From Paramecium sonneborni (lineage: Eukaryota > Ciliophora > Oligohymenophorea > Peniculida > Parameciidae): a stretch of DNA of 64,000 nucleotides. The position numbers and the translations under genes are program-made. Shown here piece by piece: positions 48,132 through 60,373 of this stretch. How positions within the stretch are numbered: the first letter of the stretch is position 1; every line of letters begins with the position of its first letter. The stretch covers positions 340,934-404,933 of the forward strand of contig CAJJDN010000035.1 in the NCBI GenBank assembly GCA_905182985.1, read 5' to 3'. The notes under the pieces are model-generated. The model was not told the DNA's origin. It did no database searches and worked only from the letters and a program-made list of their open reading frames with translations.

Positions 48132-49271
48132 ATAATATCAATTAATTTTTCTTTAAAAATAAAGGATTTAAAATCATTTACTAAAAAATCTAAATTTTCA
48201 ACTCTCCAATTTTATGAGGATAATTAAATATTTCAAGAATTACTCTTCCTAAATTTTTTTTTTGAAAATTATTTTTAAATTATCTTTAAATTAGAATCCT
48301 CTAATGCTAATTAACCTGAAATCAAAGAATAAACAATAAGGTATCTCTTTAGAAAATTCTATTTAATTTAGCTGTCAAAGGAATTCTTTTTTCTATTATA
48401 ATTCTTCTTAATGTGAATGATGAAGTAAATATAAAAATTTAAGCTATTTTTTGAAACGATTAAGTATAAGCCAATTCTAATTATTTTTTTGTCCTTAATC
48501 TAAAGGCGAATTGATGAATTAAAAAAAATTTTAATATAATTTTTGAAATAATTTCTTAAAAAATAGGATATTGTAATCTAAAAATTATTTAAATTATTAT
48601 CTTTTTTGAATTTCTTTCAGACTAAATTATCATTTGAAATTAAATCAGAATATTATTATCATTAAATTCAGAATACATTTCATATCGATTATGCAACTTC
48701 CCTTTAAGAGAATATATATGGCAATTCATTAAAAAAAAGATCGAGATTTAAATTTCTCTTTTTTAAAAAATTTCCTTTGCTTAATTTTGAAAAACGAAAT
48801 GACTTTCTCCAGCGATTTGTCCAAATACAATTAAAATTTTTTAATTTGATAAGTAAAATTTGCATGGTTTATTTATTAAAATTTTAAGAACGTTTACCAT
48901 ATTAGACTAATTTTTGACGATTGATATCTAATGATGAATAAAACTCTGTATATCTAAATTTTTTATAAATAATCAATTATGCTTTTTAGGATAAAAATGA
49001 TTCTATTTGTTTAAATTCACTTTTTTTTTAATTTTATTTGCAAACTTTACATTATTTTTAATTTGTAAAAGTGATTATGAAACAATTTTTTCATCTTAAA
49101 TTATAAAAAAATAACTTGAATCAGAATTTTATATAGTCTCAAAGTAATAATTATAAATTTAAATTTATATAAAATAATGAATTTAATTTTATTATCACCC
49201 TCTTCTAAAAAGGTTTATAGCTTGTATTCTATCAGCAATAGAATCGATAATATTAATTTTACGTAATGATA
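48132..49271. repeat. Second copy of the 1140-bp direct repeat
   Basis: It matches 46991-48130. It is entirely non-coding and continues into the upstream region of CFAP45. Confidence 0.9.
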
Positions 49272-49457
49272 AATTTAATTTGACATTTATATAATATTAA
49301 TTAACTTAAATAGATTATGGATTAAAAAGAATAAATCAAATTTCTTCTTGATAAATAGAATTTAAAGCAAATTTTAAAGACTAATATATAAAAATAATTT
49401 ATTGATGTATAATAAGTGTATTATTTTATTATTTAAATTGTCTAAATTAATAAAAAA

Positions 49458-51092
49458 ATGGTATGATTCTTATATATCTAATAATAGAATAGCAAACTTA
49501 GTAAAAGGTCAAAAAAAAGTCTTTAAGCAGAAGAAACCTAAGGTATAGTCAAGATAAATAATGTAGAAAAATATAGAAGTTAAGAATAAACAGAATCGAT
49601 AGTAAAAAATGTTAGAAATGGTGATGCTTCAAATCCAGAAGTAGTCATATTAGGAGAAGAAGAGTTGCAAAAGATGAAAGTAAGAAAATTATATATTAAT
49701 ACTATCAGAATAACGCAATAATAACAACAAAAGAAGAATAATTATATTAAAAGAAGCTGCTTGAAGAATAGAAAGAGAAGTAGATGGCTGCTGCAAAAGC
49801 TAAAAAATAACGAATGATGTAAATGGAGGAAGAAAAAAAAAAATAAGTTCCGTTGACATAATAATAAGAGGAAGATAAAGTAGTGAAAGATTCACTTCTT
49901 GCAAGAGTATTTTGTTGATTCAATTTAAATTTTAGGCAGCAGAAATAATGAATGAATAAATGGATGATGTTAAAGAAATGAATAAAATGGTAATGTATGC
50001 TAAATGTGTAACTGTTCGAGATAAGCAATTACAAGAGAAAAAAGAATTGATTAATCAATATAAGGTTTAAGAAAAGAGAAAAGATTTAATGATGGAAATA
50101 GAAAGGTTGAAATCGATTAAATATCATGAAGAAAAAGATAAATAGCGAAAAGTTGAATAAAAACATGGGCATGACATAATTATTGAATAAATAAAAGAGA
50201 GAGAATTAATTAGATTAAAAGATAAAGAGGAATAGGAGAGAGAAGGTTAAGTTATGCTTAAAAAGATAAAATAATTATAATAGGAGGAAGCATAAAAGGC
50301 AATGCAGAAAAAAATATCCTAATAAAAAGTTTAAGAAGAAATATTAGAAGCAAATGATAGAGCTATTTTAGTAAAAGAAAAAAGAAAGTTAGAGGAGAGG
50401 GAAGAAGAAGAGATGATTGTTAAATATAATTTATAGAAAGCATAAAAAGAAGCTGAACTTTTGGAAGAATAAAAGAGGATTAAGGAAGAGAAAGAACGTG
50501 AAGTTTAAAGATTAAGAGAAATGCAAGAAAAAGCATAAGATAGATAAGCTGAATTAGATGTATTAAGAGCAAAAAGAGCTATGGAATAAAATGAAAGATA
50601 AGCAAGAGAAAAGGAAAGAAGAGAAGCTGAATTGAAAATGAGATTAAATCATGAAGTTCATGAAGCTAGAAAATTATAATAATATGAAAAACAAGATAGA
50701 TTAGAAGAATAAGTAATTTATGATCTATATTTATTAGGCTCGATTAGAAAGAGATGAATTTTAAAGAGTTATTCAAAAATAAAAATAAGAAAGAGAAAAT
50801 GAACTTAAATTACTACATGATAAAGAAGCCCTTGTAAAGAAGCATGCAGATGAACTTAGAAAATAAATATCTTTAAATGAAGAAAAACGAAAATAAGAAG
50901 AAAGAGATAAGTATAATCATATATTTAGTAATTAGATTAGAGGAAGGTAAAAAGATTAGGGATAAAATGTTGAATGAAAAAAAACTTTTAGAGAATATCA
51001 AAGATACAAAATTAAAAACTTTAAATGATAATGGAATTGCTGATAAATACAAAGCCGAATTAGCTCGTAAAAAAATAAATATATTAATTTGA
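49458..51092 (+). CDS. CFAP45: Cilia- and flagella-associated protein 45
   Basis: A microtubule inner protein of ciliary doublets. It has 499 residues with five introns (49461-49487, 49680-49708, 49907-49935, 50713-50737, 50911-50935). The first intron comes directly after the ATG codon. The sequence is a continuous charged helix with strong CFAP45 signatures: R-L-R-E-M-Q-E-K-A-Q-D-R-Q-A-E, D-V-L-R-A-K-R-A, R-L-E-R-D-E-F-Q-R-V-I, and the C-terminal G-I-A-D-K-Y-K-A-E-L. The N-terminal I-L-G-E-E-E-L-Q-K-M also fits the family. Length equals animal CFAP45 (about 550) closely. Confidence 0.94.
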
Positions 51093-51357
51093 ACATTAAA
51101 AATTTGAAAAATTATTTTATTTATAATTTATCTATTGAAAAAATCTGGCAAAAGTTGCCTTTCAGTTTAAAAAGAGTTTAAGGAATTCAAAAAAAAAATA
51201 TTATTTGAAGAATCAGATAAATAATTATCTAAAACTAATGACTAAGCCTTATATATTTTATTTAATTTTAAATAAAACAAAATTTTATTCTATTTAGTGA
51301 ATTATTCTTAATCTTATTTTTATTATATGTTAGATATATTTTAAGAAAAAAGAAAAA

Positions 51358-51894
51358 ATGTACTCTACTAAGGGTCAAGATGATAGTCTTATCATAAATA
51401 CATAATTATTTGGATTATCGAAAAATGAATAGATTCTTTATTTTAACAAAAATGATGTTCATTTTATTATAAAAGACTTTGGAGCATTCAAATAAATAAA
51501 CGTTATTTAGATATTAAATCTATTAATTATAGATGATCTAATTCCTTACTTTTGTAATTACATTACCAGTAAAGTAGATATTTTAAGCTTATAATTATAT
51601 TTTCATGAAAATAATAATAGCGAATTATTTAATTAACATCTTCAAAGTCTAAATGGAAACAAATACATTTTAAAAGATTTTATGAGTTTAAATAGGAATT
51701 ATGTCTTCATAAAATATTAGAGCAATTTTTCAAATGGTGAAGAATATGATAAATTATATGAATTAATTGTAAATGCCTCTAGTCTTGTGAATTAATGTTT
51801 CGAAAAAATAAGAAAAATTAACTAAACATCAGAACCTTTTATGTTGGATTCAGAAATTTTAAATCTTTGTTAATCTTTGTAAAAATTAAGATGA
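51358..51894 (+). CDS. Unknown protein
   Basis: An intact intronless frame of 178 residues with a mix of hydrophobic and polar patches (I-I-K-D-F-G-A-F-K, L-L-I-I-D-D-L-I-P-Y-F, N-G-E-E-Y-D-K-L-Y-E-L-I-V-N-A). No signal, domain or transmembrane helix is certain. The frame has many in-frame TAA/TAG codons but no TGA over 537 bp, supporting a real gene. It lies tail-to-tail with the PX-WD40 gene, 83 bp away. Confidence 0.6.
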
Positions 51895-51977
51895 GATATT
51901 AATAGAAATTATTTTTGACTTTTAATAAATAAGTTCTCGAAAATTAACATTACAAATTATTATTATAATAATGGATA

Positions 51978-53487
51978 TCATAAATTAACATTCTAAAGAT
52001 TATCAGATTTTCTATTTATGTAATATTGTTGTGTTTCTCGTTTATTTTTATTAAAAAAAGTAATCTAAAAAATAAATAAAAAATTACTTTCAAACTTTTA
52101 TCCTTACTACCTGTGTATAGCATTTCTTCTTCTTCATTCCAATAAATTTTAGTTATAGGGCCATTATGAAGTTTGTTTTCACAAATAGGAATTTTTTTTT
52201 AAATGTCCCATACAGTAACATATCCTTCTTAATTTCCAATATAAACTTCTCCTCTTAATAGAGACCATGCTATGCATCTACTTTTAATTTTATTTTTAAA
52301 TTGAGTAGCTTCTTAAAGCTAAATTACCTTAAGTTTAAATTTAAAATTACTTGATTGACAATACTAAGTATAATGGCTTGGCCTGTTTAAAATCCAATAG
52401 CTATAATAGTATCTTAAGATTTTTGAATGATAAGATCTCTAATAAATTGTAAATTAGTATCAAGACTAATTTTTAATGTAGCTTAATGATAAGCATAGAT
52501 AATTCCACCTCTGTCTCCAATAAAGGCAAAATCTGTTGCTTCATCATATTTCAAACAAGTTAATTCATGTTTATGATAAATATCTCAAATAAATGATATT
52601 TAGATTACCTATAAATATATCACCTTTTTTGATGTTCCTGACCTTATATCTTTAATCTTTACTTACAGAATATATATTTTCACCATAAAAATGTAAACCC
52701 ATAATTCTGGAAGTATGTTATTGGTAGTCATTTGATGAAAGCAAATGCTTTTTAGCTTTAAATTATAGATGATTGATAATCCCATTATCCAAACTAAGAA
52801 ATATTATATTAACTACCCTACTAATATATTATCTTTTATAACACTCAATAAGATAGGTTAGGAATCATACTTCTTTCTCCATATCATTTAGGGTCCAATC
52901 ATACAATCCAAATATCCTAATGGCTTTATGTTTGAAGCTTCGATCTCTTCTTACCAAGGAAACTTTATATTTTTTAAACTTGTTGTTGCTCTATTTAATG
53001 GGCTCATTTCTGAGAGTAAAACAAAGAGAGCATCTTCATAAAAATAAAAATCTCTCAAACCCAAATCAAATGTTCTTACGCTATCTAATTATAATTTTGG
53101 AATTTTAAAAGAAGGAGATTAAATGAATTCTTTAAAAATTATTGAGTTTACAATTTGCTCATTTTATATAATTTACTTAAGATATTCTTCTAAACCTTTT
53201 CTTCTTTCAATTATTTCTTATTCTGTTTTTTTGACTATAAAAGTGGTATATGTCTATTTTGGTAGTAATGGAATCGTGTCTCCAAAATATTCGCTTAATC
53301 TTTAATTTAATTGTTTAAACTACTTAAATCTAATGCTTTATAAAATAATATTACCTTTTCTCAACTCTCCAAACTTTATCACCATCAATAATTTCAATTT
53401 CATATAAAGTAACCTTTTCGTTATCTAAGCTAGGATAATGTTTTTTAATAAGGATCTTTTTTCATTAATTTTATATAATACTTCCAT
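51978..53487 (-). CDS. PX-domain plus WD40-repeat protein
   Basis: The protein has 455 residues with six introns (52065-52087, 52328-52350, 52584-52608, 52794-52813, 53330-53354, 53456-53481). An N-terminal PX (phosphoinositide-binding) domain shows K-V-W-R-V-E-K-R-F-K-Q-F-K-Q-L and E-Y-F-G-D-T-I-P-L-L-P-K. WD40-like blades follow, for example Y-V-T-V-W-D-I and I-T-K-I-Y-W-N-E-E-E-E-M-L-Y-T-G-S-K-D. A trafficking role on phosphoinositide-bearing membranes is inferred. The frame stays open upstream of the ATG at 53485-53487 for about 250 bp, so a longer N-terminus cannot be excluded. Confidence 0.85.
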
Positions 53488-54719
53488 AAAATCTAAAAAT
53501 TAGTTTATAAAATAAAAATTAAATCGTATTTATACAATAAATTCAATTTATTAAATCCCACTATTCTATATCATCTAAATTTTATTTTTGATGATAAACA
53601 ACTCTCCATTTGTTATAATGGAAATTATTTTAGATCTTTATTCTTGCTAGAGTTCATTCAAATTTATGCTTCTCCATTTCTAATAATGTTTGTTATATTT
53701 TCTTAATGATCTTTATACTCTTTTTAGAAAAATAATCTCTTGCACTTCAAATTTTGATTATTATAATCTGAATTTCAATTTGGCTATACTTCAAAAATCA
53801 ACGATCTTTTTTAATTGTTTTTTTATTTTGAGTAATTTTTTGTGTATTAATCCTTTACAATATTATGTCATTCACTAACTGATTCTTCCAGGATTATAAA
53901 CTACTGTTGAATAAGTATAAAAACTTATTCTTTATATATTTAATTTCAAAACTTATTCATTTTTATCTCTAAAAAGTATTCTATTGAATTTTAAGACATA
54001 TTAATTCAAAATCGTGGTAATCAAATTCTAATTTGCATGTCTAAAAATTCATTATTCTATAGTTTTAATCTTTTTTACAAGAATATAAGATAATTAAATA
54101 AATACATTTTCATTACCCTTATATCTTTCCCTTATCTCTTTTTTATTAAACTAAATCAATCAAAAGTGATTAATCATGCAAATACAATAAGATTTATAAT
54201 TTTTTTGTCAAACTCTTTTGTAAATCCTAACATCATCGATTTTGCTTAAACCTTTTATTTATATGCTTAATATTTTCAGTAATTGTTCACTAAGATAAAA
54301 ATTTCTTAATCCAAATTTAATTTTTGCAATGTGATTACTAAATTCTATAATTAAATTATGTTTAAAAAAGTCTAAAATTACCCACTATTTAATATTCAGA
54401 TGTAAAATTCTTCTATCACTGATCTCATTAGATCATTAAACTTTCTTTTAATTTATTAAACTATGAATAATATCGCTTTTAATTATTCATTTTATATTCT
54501 CATCTTTAATTTAATTTATAATAAGTTGTGTTCTGCCATTTCGTATTCATATTTTGAAAAATAAGAAATTTTTGTTTTATAATTTAATTACATTATAAAT
54601 TAATAGAAAAATAATTTTTTAGAATAAAATTCAGAATTAAAAAATGTATAATGATATAAATCTTAGAATGTAATGAAATATTTATATAATACTTCTTGCA
54701 AAAAGAAATAGTTAATAAG
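53488..54719. other. Mostly non-coding region
   Basis: About 1.2 kb lie between two minus-strand genes. Near 53490-53740 the minus strand is open with a charged stretch (E-V-Q-E-I-I-F-L-K-R), possibly a 5' exon of the PX-WD40 gene. The rest (53750-54719) shows no convincing frame. Confidence 0.4.
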
Positions 54720-55423
54720 TCAACCCTTTTTCAATTGTATCGTTGAAATTTATAATTAGTCAACTTTTTTTTCCTTTATCTTCACTCCTCTCTGATATGT
54801 TGTTTTAATGGTAACTTCAGAATTTTATTCTTTGAACGTGATCCACTCTCCTGTTTTTAAATTTTTTTCATCATACAATCCTCTATAAATTATGATATTT
54901 TATAAAATACGCTTCATAAAAATCACTCTTCGAATAATGAATTAGCCATTATCCAATTCTATTTTTTCCTTGAAAATTTCCTTCTTCTCTATAATATAAA
55001 AAAAAAATTTTATACATCCTATCAGGATAAGTCAAAACCCATTTTCCAGTTTTTACTCCAAGTTTATAATTACCTTCTGCAAATCCATTTTGAGTCTCCT
55101 CCCTTACGAATCCATCCTTCTCTTATATACCAAGTTATAGCATAAAATTAAAATTTATATGAAATTGATGAATTTCTATAAGTTTAAATAAAAGTTCATA
55201 AATCACTTTATTCACTTTTAAACACACTTTCACAATTAAAGAAATCTTAATCTTTTAGTATAAATTTTCTCAGCTTTTTGGATTTTGGATAAAAATATAT
55301 GAAAATAACTTGAGAGACAAAGATTTATAAAAAGTATAAAAAGCAAGTCTTATAATAAATGTAAATCAAGTATAATTTTTGATTCTTTTAAATGAATAAA
55401 TTCCTCTTAAGTTTTAGACTCAT
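54720..55423 (-). CDS. MORN/YwqK-type repeat protein, 5' end uncertain
   Basis: The C-terminal 130 residues have repeated G-x-W motifs with following strands: G-V-K-T-G-K-W-V-L-T-Y, N-R-I-G-Q-W-L-I-H-Y and L-K-T-G-E-W-I-T-F, separated by Y/G turns as in MORN-like and YwqK repeats common in ciliates. Introns are 54883-54910, 54989-55015 and 55176-55206. The ATG at 55421-55423 gives 205 residues, but the first 60 are hydrophobic and basic and may be chance reading; a start nearer 55130 is possible. The function is unknown; such repeats often mediate membrane or protein binding. Confidence 0.65.
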
Positions 55424-55777
55424 ATTTATGATTATGTTATGTTTGGTTTTCAATAATAGATATAATAATTATATGAATTCTGGCTTAAATACATTTTTCC
55501 ATTTGAAATTGAATATAGTAAATAAACAAGAGATCTCATGTCCTCTATGATCATTTATCTAATTTCAATCCAAAGGAATGTCATTTCTTATACTTTGTAA
55601 GCCATTCAATATCTATTAAACTAATTTAATTTAGGAGGAACCTTAAAGATGCATCTAGAAATAGAGATTTAATTTGATCACTTTGTTAAGCTCAGACATT
55701 ATTCTAAAAATATTAAACTTAAAATATATCCCTATAATAAGAACCAATTATTCGTAGTACTAATCTGATGAAGTAAA
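55424..55777. other. Spacer with weak coding signal
   Basis: A plus-strand frame from about 55550 is open for about 220 bp (M-I-I-Y-L-I-S-I-Q-R), ending in TGA near 55767. It is possibly an upstream exon of the next gene, but no joining intron was found. Confidence 0.35.
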
Positions 55778-56104
55778 ATGTTTAATTACTCAACTTAATC
55801 TAATGGAGAAGGAAGTCAATCAGTAATTTAAAGATTGAATCTCTAATGGTCATCATAATCGAAAACAAGATCTAGAATTATTAAAGAATTACTTTCGATA
55901 ATAAATGATTTCAAATTAAATTATCGCATAGAAATACTGATGAGATCCACCTTAAAATAAATTTAGAGGTAAACCTATTAAGAATACGATGTACTTTATG
56001 TACCAACTGATGAGTTGATATTCTTAAAAACTAACAAAGAATCTTCATTATCAAAGTGCCTACCTTATTTAGAATAAATGAATAATTATAATTAGGTTAA
56101 ATGA
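55778..56104 (+). CDS. Small unknown protein
   Basis: An intact frame of 108 residues with an S/Q-rich N-terminus (N-Y-S-T-Q-S-N-G-E-G-S-Q) followed by an ordered part (R-I-I-K-E-L-L-S-I-I-N-D-F and E-Y-D-V-L-Y-V-P-T-D-E-L-I-F-L). No family is recognised. Upstream exons are possible. It may be the remnant or C-terminus of a larger gene. Confidence 0.45.
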
Positions 56105-56357
56105 GTTTTATATTAAGAGAGCAATAGTTAAAAATGTATGTAAAATATTATCTATATAAATATAAATTATTTGATTAATAAAATGGCTTAATAAACTCCG
56201 AAATAATGTAAAGCAAATTTAGATTAATAATCAACTTCAAATTAATAAAATAAAGCATGTTCTATTAATTAATCTTAGATAATAGAAAATGATTTAATTT
56301 CTTCAAAAAAGAAAGTATGATTTAATCAATTATATTTAGGAGGTCTATGAAAGAATA

Positions 56358-57239
56358 ATGAGTTCTTAAACAAATCGAGATAATTAAACAGAAGTTTCTT
56401 AATATTTTGATCATTTAGGTGGTAATAAATTAAAATTTAATACTTTTCAGGTAAATGCTTATGTACATTATGTAACTGTGGAAAACATAAATGTAATAGC
56501 AAGAATTGTATTAACAAACCTTAATTACATGGAAATTATACTATATATCAAAAAGAGTTTGTGAAAAAGACTCCTGAAAATGGATCAAAATGCAATTAAA
56601 ATATTTTTTAGTAGCCAAAGCCTAAAGGTGATTTAGGAAATGTAACAACTTATAAAGTAAGTAGGGGGGAATATATGATTTTAGCATGATTTTCCAGGCT
56701 ATAATAGTAAGGTAGAATTATAAAAGAACTCTTCAAAGCCTACAGTTAATGATGTTCCTTTTTCTGGAATTTCAACATACAATAATATGTATTTAAATTG
56801 GGGAATGGGAGATACACCTCAATTATTACCATAAAATAATCCTACTGTCATTAAAGAAATGCCATTTATGGGGAAAAGCATTTATAAGGATAGTTATTAA
56901 GGAACGTAAACTGTTCCAGTATAAAGTTGTAAAAATATGAACAAAGCCTTAAAGTAAATAATCTAAAATAAATTTAGATCACCTTTATCACCCCCAGATT
57001 TAAAATTTTATGCAGAATCAATTTCAAAATCATCATATAAACCATACAAGCCAGAAAAAACTTAAAGTGCTAAAGGAAATTAAGATGTAATAAAATAAAA
57101 TATTTTAAAGTCTAAATTAAATCCATCTTATAATGGATAATATAATAGTGAGTATCGAAAAGAGTTTGATCCAAAACATTTAAATTAATGTCCTGCTAAA
57201 GAAGTTTTAGAAGAAGTTGCTCGTAGCACTTAGTTTTGA
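56358..57239 (+). CDS. SAXO-type stabiliser of axonemal microtubules
   Basis: Binds and stabilises ciliary microtubules through short Mn modules. It has 274 residues with introns 56422-56450 and 56657-56684. After splicing, the N-terminus has the SAXO/FAM154 cysteine motif C-L-C-T-L-C-N-C-G-K-H-K-C, followed by T-I-Y-Q-K-E-F and further spaced modules (S-T-Y-N-N-M-Y, S-E-Y-R-K-E-F-D-P-K near the end). The first intron must be removed to create the cysteine motif. Low hydrophobicity and many P, S, K and Y fit an extended microtubule-bound protein. It is the third likely axonemal gene in 15 kb. Confidence 0.88.
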
Positions 57240-57411
57240 ACTCAATTCAATGAGTTTGATTATAGATAAACATAATATAAATTTTATTTTATTTTAGTTA
57301 ACTCGGATGAATAAACAAAATTTTTATGTACACTAAAAGGCACAAAATAACTTAAATTTAAACTATTTATCAAACTAAACACAATCATTTTAATTGAATG
57401 ATTCATAAATT

Positions 57412-59012
57412 ATGAAATTAACTACATAGTTGAATGAGCAAAATTAAAAAATCATTAACTTAATCAAAACGATTGATGATTCTCGGAAACAATAGTAATA
57501 AAAGTTTAATGAACATTATTTCTAACTTTAGGGCTCCAATTTTAAATAATACAACCAAGAAATTCTAAATGAAATATATGAATTAAAACAGCAATTTACA
57601 AATTTTTAGAAAAAATAAACATATACAAACTCTAATTTAAAAAATTACAATAAATCTCATCTACCTCCTTTGTAATCATTATAATTTGAATAACCTAATT
57701 ACGAAAAATCTGAATAAAATAGTAAAAATTAACACCATGATTAAAAAAATAGAATAAAGAAAAGCTAGTCTATTTATGAGTCAGAAAGTTAAGATTAAAA
57801 TATACAACTAAAACCAAGGAAAAAATCGCTTAGTACTTAGAAATCATCTAAATATAAAAACTCTAAACAGCCTATTATTAAAACTGAAGCATCTCCTCCA
57901 TTATCTTCAGAAAGAATAGCATCAAATTCTCAACAGTTAATTTCTAGATAAACAAAAAATAAATAATAACTTAGAAAATTTCGTAATCATAATTAAATTT
58001 AAGATCTTGATAACATTTATAAAGTATAACCTTAAAAATACAACTTAACTAATAATATACATGAGCTAAATAAAAGAAATCTATTGAGAAAATTTAGAGC
58101 TGTGTCTAGAAGCATTTGGTTGTCTTTAACATTTTTAAAATACTGTAAAAGAATCTGGCATTAAAAATATATGATATTTAAAGATTGGTCACAAGAGTTA
58201 ATTGGTTAATATGATCAATAGTTTGTAATTTTTCTCTTATTTAATTAGAGAATTATTAATTGATAATGGATAAATTTTATAAAGAATGCTTAATTAAAAA
58301 ATTAGTTGACAAATCTTGGGTTTTCAAGTCACAATCTGATATCCAGATTAAATGTCATAATATTTTAATAGTTTTGGAAATCTTTTTTAAAAATCTAATT
58401 GTTCAATCCTTAGATTTTTCAAAAGAACATATCTAATTTATTTAACAATTTTCCTTAAAAAAAGGTTATTTGTTGGCTGGACATAGTAGATTTGTTATAA
58501 ATAGGATAAAAATCAGACCAAATAATACTTTAAAGTAAAAATTGAATATGATATTAATAGCATCTTAAATCATAAATAAACATAAATGATAATTATGGAA
58601 TATTCGTATATTTAATTACTTCTTCCATTAATTGTAGGAGGAGAATTTTGGATGAGGATGCCAAATTATAAAGAAGCTTTGAAAATATTTGTATCAATTC
58701 TTCATTATCTATTTATTGAGACATTTTATAATCTTCCATTAATTGAATAAGAAATAGTTTAAAATGTATGTTTTTTTATAGTTAAAAAAGAAGGATTGGG
58801 TTCCTTTGTTTGATTTTAGTAGAAATCCGATAGATGGATTTTATTAATTAATAAATTATAAACATCCTAAATATATTGAGAATAAAGATGCAGTTGTTTT
58901 AGGATTATATAGCAAAGTTGAATTGCATCCTATAATTCTTCATAATGGGTATAAAAATGTTTAAGACAGCTTTAAATAATATTGTAATATAATTTATTCT
59001 TTAATAATCTGA
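57412..59012 (+). CDS. Unknown protein with Q-rich N-terminus and helical C-terminus
   Basis: The protein has 507 residues with introns 58225-58250, 58535-58560 and 58766-58790. The first 250 residues are Q, N, S and K rich and probably disordered (coiled start L-N-E-Q-N-Q-K-I-I-N-L-I-K-T, then K-P-R-K-K-S-L-S-T). The second half is hydrophobic and helical: S-R-S-I-W-L-S-L-T-F-L-K-Y, L-I-V-G-G-E-F-W-M-R-M-P-N-Y, D-W-V-P-L-F-D-F-S-R-N-P. All junctions close in frame. No known domain; a ciliate-specific family with several paralogues is likely. Confidence 0.7.
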
Positions 59013-59250
59013 TAATTTTAAAAGAGAATGATTAAAATAATGATTGGTTAAATTTATATTTTTAAATTTAGAAAATTAAAAAAATTTATATTTTTTTGGA
59101 ATGAATTGATATATATTGTAATAGAAAGATTATTGAAATAATCAGACAACAAATAAAAATAAGTGGGAGCTTAATATAAAAATAATCTAAATGGAGATAG
59201 GATGTAATTAATTATGAATTTATTATGCAAAATTAATTATAAATTTTAGT

Positions 59251-59517
59251 TCATTATATTTCTCTTAATCTCTTAATCATTGATGAATGTAATGAACTAT
59301 CAAGGTATTTGTCTATATGATTTTTTAATCGTATTTTTTTTGCATATCCACAACTTTCGGATGATTCGATTGAAACTGATGTTGATACTTCTGCAGGTTC
59401 CCATACTTATTTAACATAATCTAATTTTGATTTGTCTCCCTCACTTAATAATTCTTAAATAATAAGTTCATCAAAATGTTTTGATGATAGTTTCAAGCAT
59501 ACAGCTTCAAAATTCAT
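59251..59517 (-). CDS. Small unknown protein (88 residues)
   Basis: An intact intronless frame: M-N-F-E-A-V-C-L-K-L-S-S, then E-L-L-S-E-G-D-K-S-K-L-D-Y-V, a serine-rich acidic centre (V-S-I-E-S-S-E-S) and a basic helical end (R-L-K-N-H-I-D-K-Y-L). The even use of amino acids and lack of poly-N/I tracts suggest a real gene. No homologue is recognised. Confidence 0.55.
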
Positions 59518-60373
59518 AAAATTATTTATGAATTAATATATATATTATTTAGTATCTCATAACTCTATTAAAGTTATAGGAATAAACTTAATATATAACT
59601 TAAATGGCATAATTTCAAATATATGCTACAAATGCTTAAGAGTGGATAATTTCTTAAAAAAAAATCTATTTAAATACATAAATGATTAATTTACTTTTTA
59701 TAAATAGGGTATGAATAGTTAATTTAAGAAAACAAGAAAATATTTATCTTCGAATAAAATTTTAGATAACTTAATTTATTTAATTATCTGGAAAGGTATT
59801 AGTAGATATATATAATATATTCTTAAATGTTGTTGATATTTTTTTTTGAATATTTTAGAGTGCAAACAATCTAGAGTGAAAATATTTTGATAAATTGGTC
59901 TAAATTTGTGATTTTTGTGAAAATTAAATAGATTTAGAAAAAGATAATTTAGCCTATCTTTAATAAAGTTAAGAATTTATGTGATTAGATTATATAGAAC
60001 TATATATTAGATGATGAATTCATTAATTTAGTTTTAAAATAACAATTAATTTCTCAACTATAGATTTTTTTTAGATGTTATTTTGGTTTGAGAGAAAATT
60101 TTTGTTAAAAAATAGTAAGATGATAAAGAAGTGTAGGAAAAGAGTATTTAAGAATGATATATATAAGAAATTTTTAGAAATAATAATAATTTGGAATGAT
60201 AATATATATATAAATATTTTATAGAATTAAAATATAATGTTAATAATTCTATATAGAATAATTAATTACGATTAAGAAATTAAACTGTGACGTAAAAGTT
60301 AATTTATAAATGACATCAAAGAAATTGAGTTCATAAGTGATGAGAGATTGATTTTAATGATAAAAATAATAAA
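59518..60373. other. Non-coding AT-rich region
   Basis: About 850 bp upstream of the cysteine protease gene. No protein-like frame was seen. It contains alternating TA runs near 59815 and 60205. Confidence 0.5.

Larger units (their letters stand above)
46755..49457. other. Gene-free AT-rich region containing the second duplicated block
   Basis: About 2.7 kb (about 1.6 kb if the duplication is an artefact) have no protein-like frame on either strand. It is the longest non-coding stretch of the window and lies between the divergent USP and CFAP45 genes. No known repeat family or RNA gene was recognised. Confidence 0.5.

Noticed and set aside
49747..50028. Minus-strand Ser/Tyr/Phe-rich frame
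   Set aside because: Antisense to CFAP45 exons.
52920..53305. Two plus-strand hydrophobic frames
   Set aside because: They lie opposite the PX-WD40 exons, which carry clear domain motifs.
53690..53878. Plus-strand Phe/Leu/Asn-rich frame
   Set aside because: Composition typical of chance reading in AT-rich DNA; no supporting motif.
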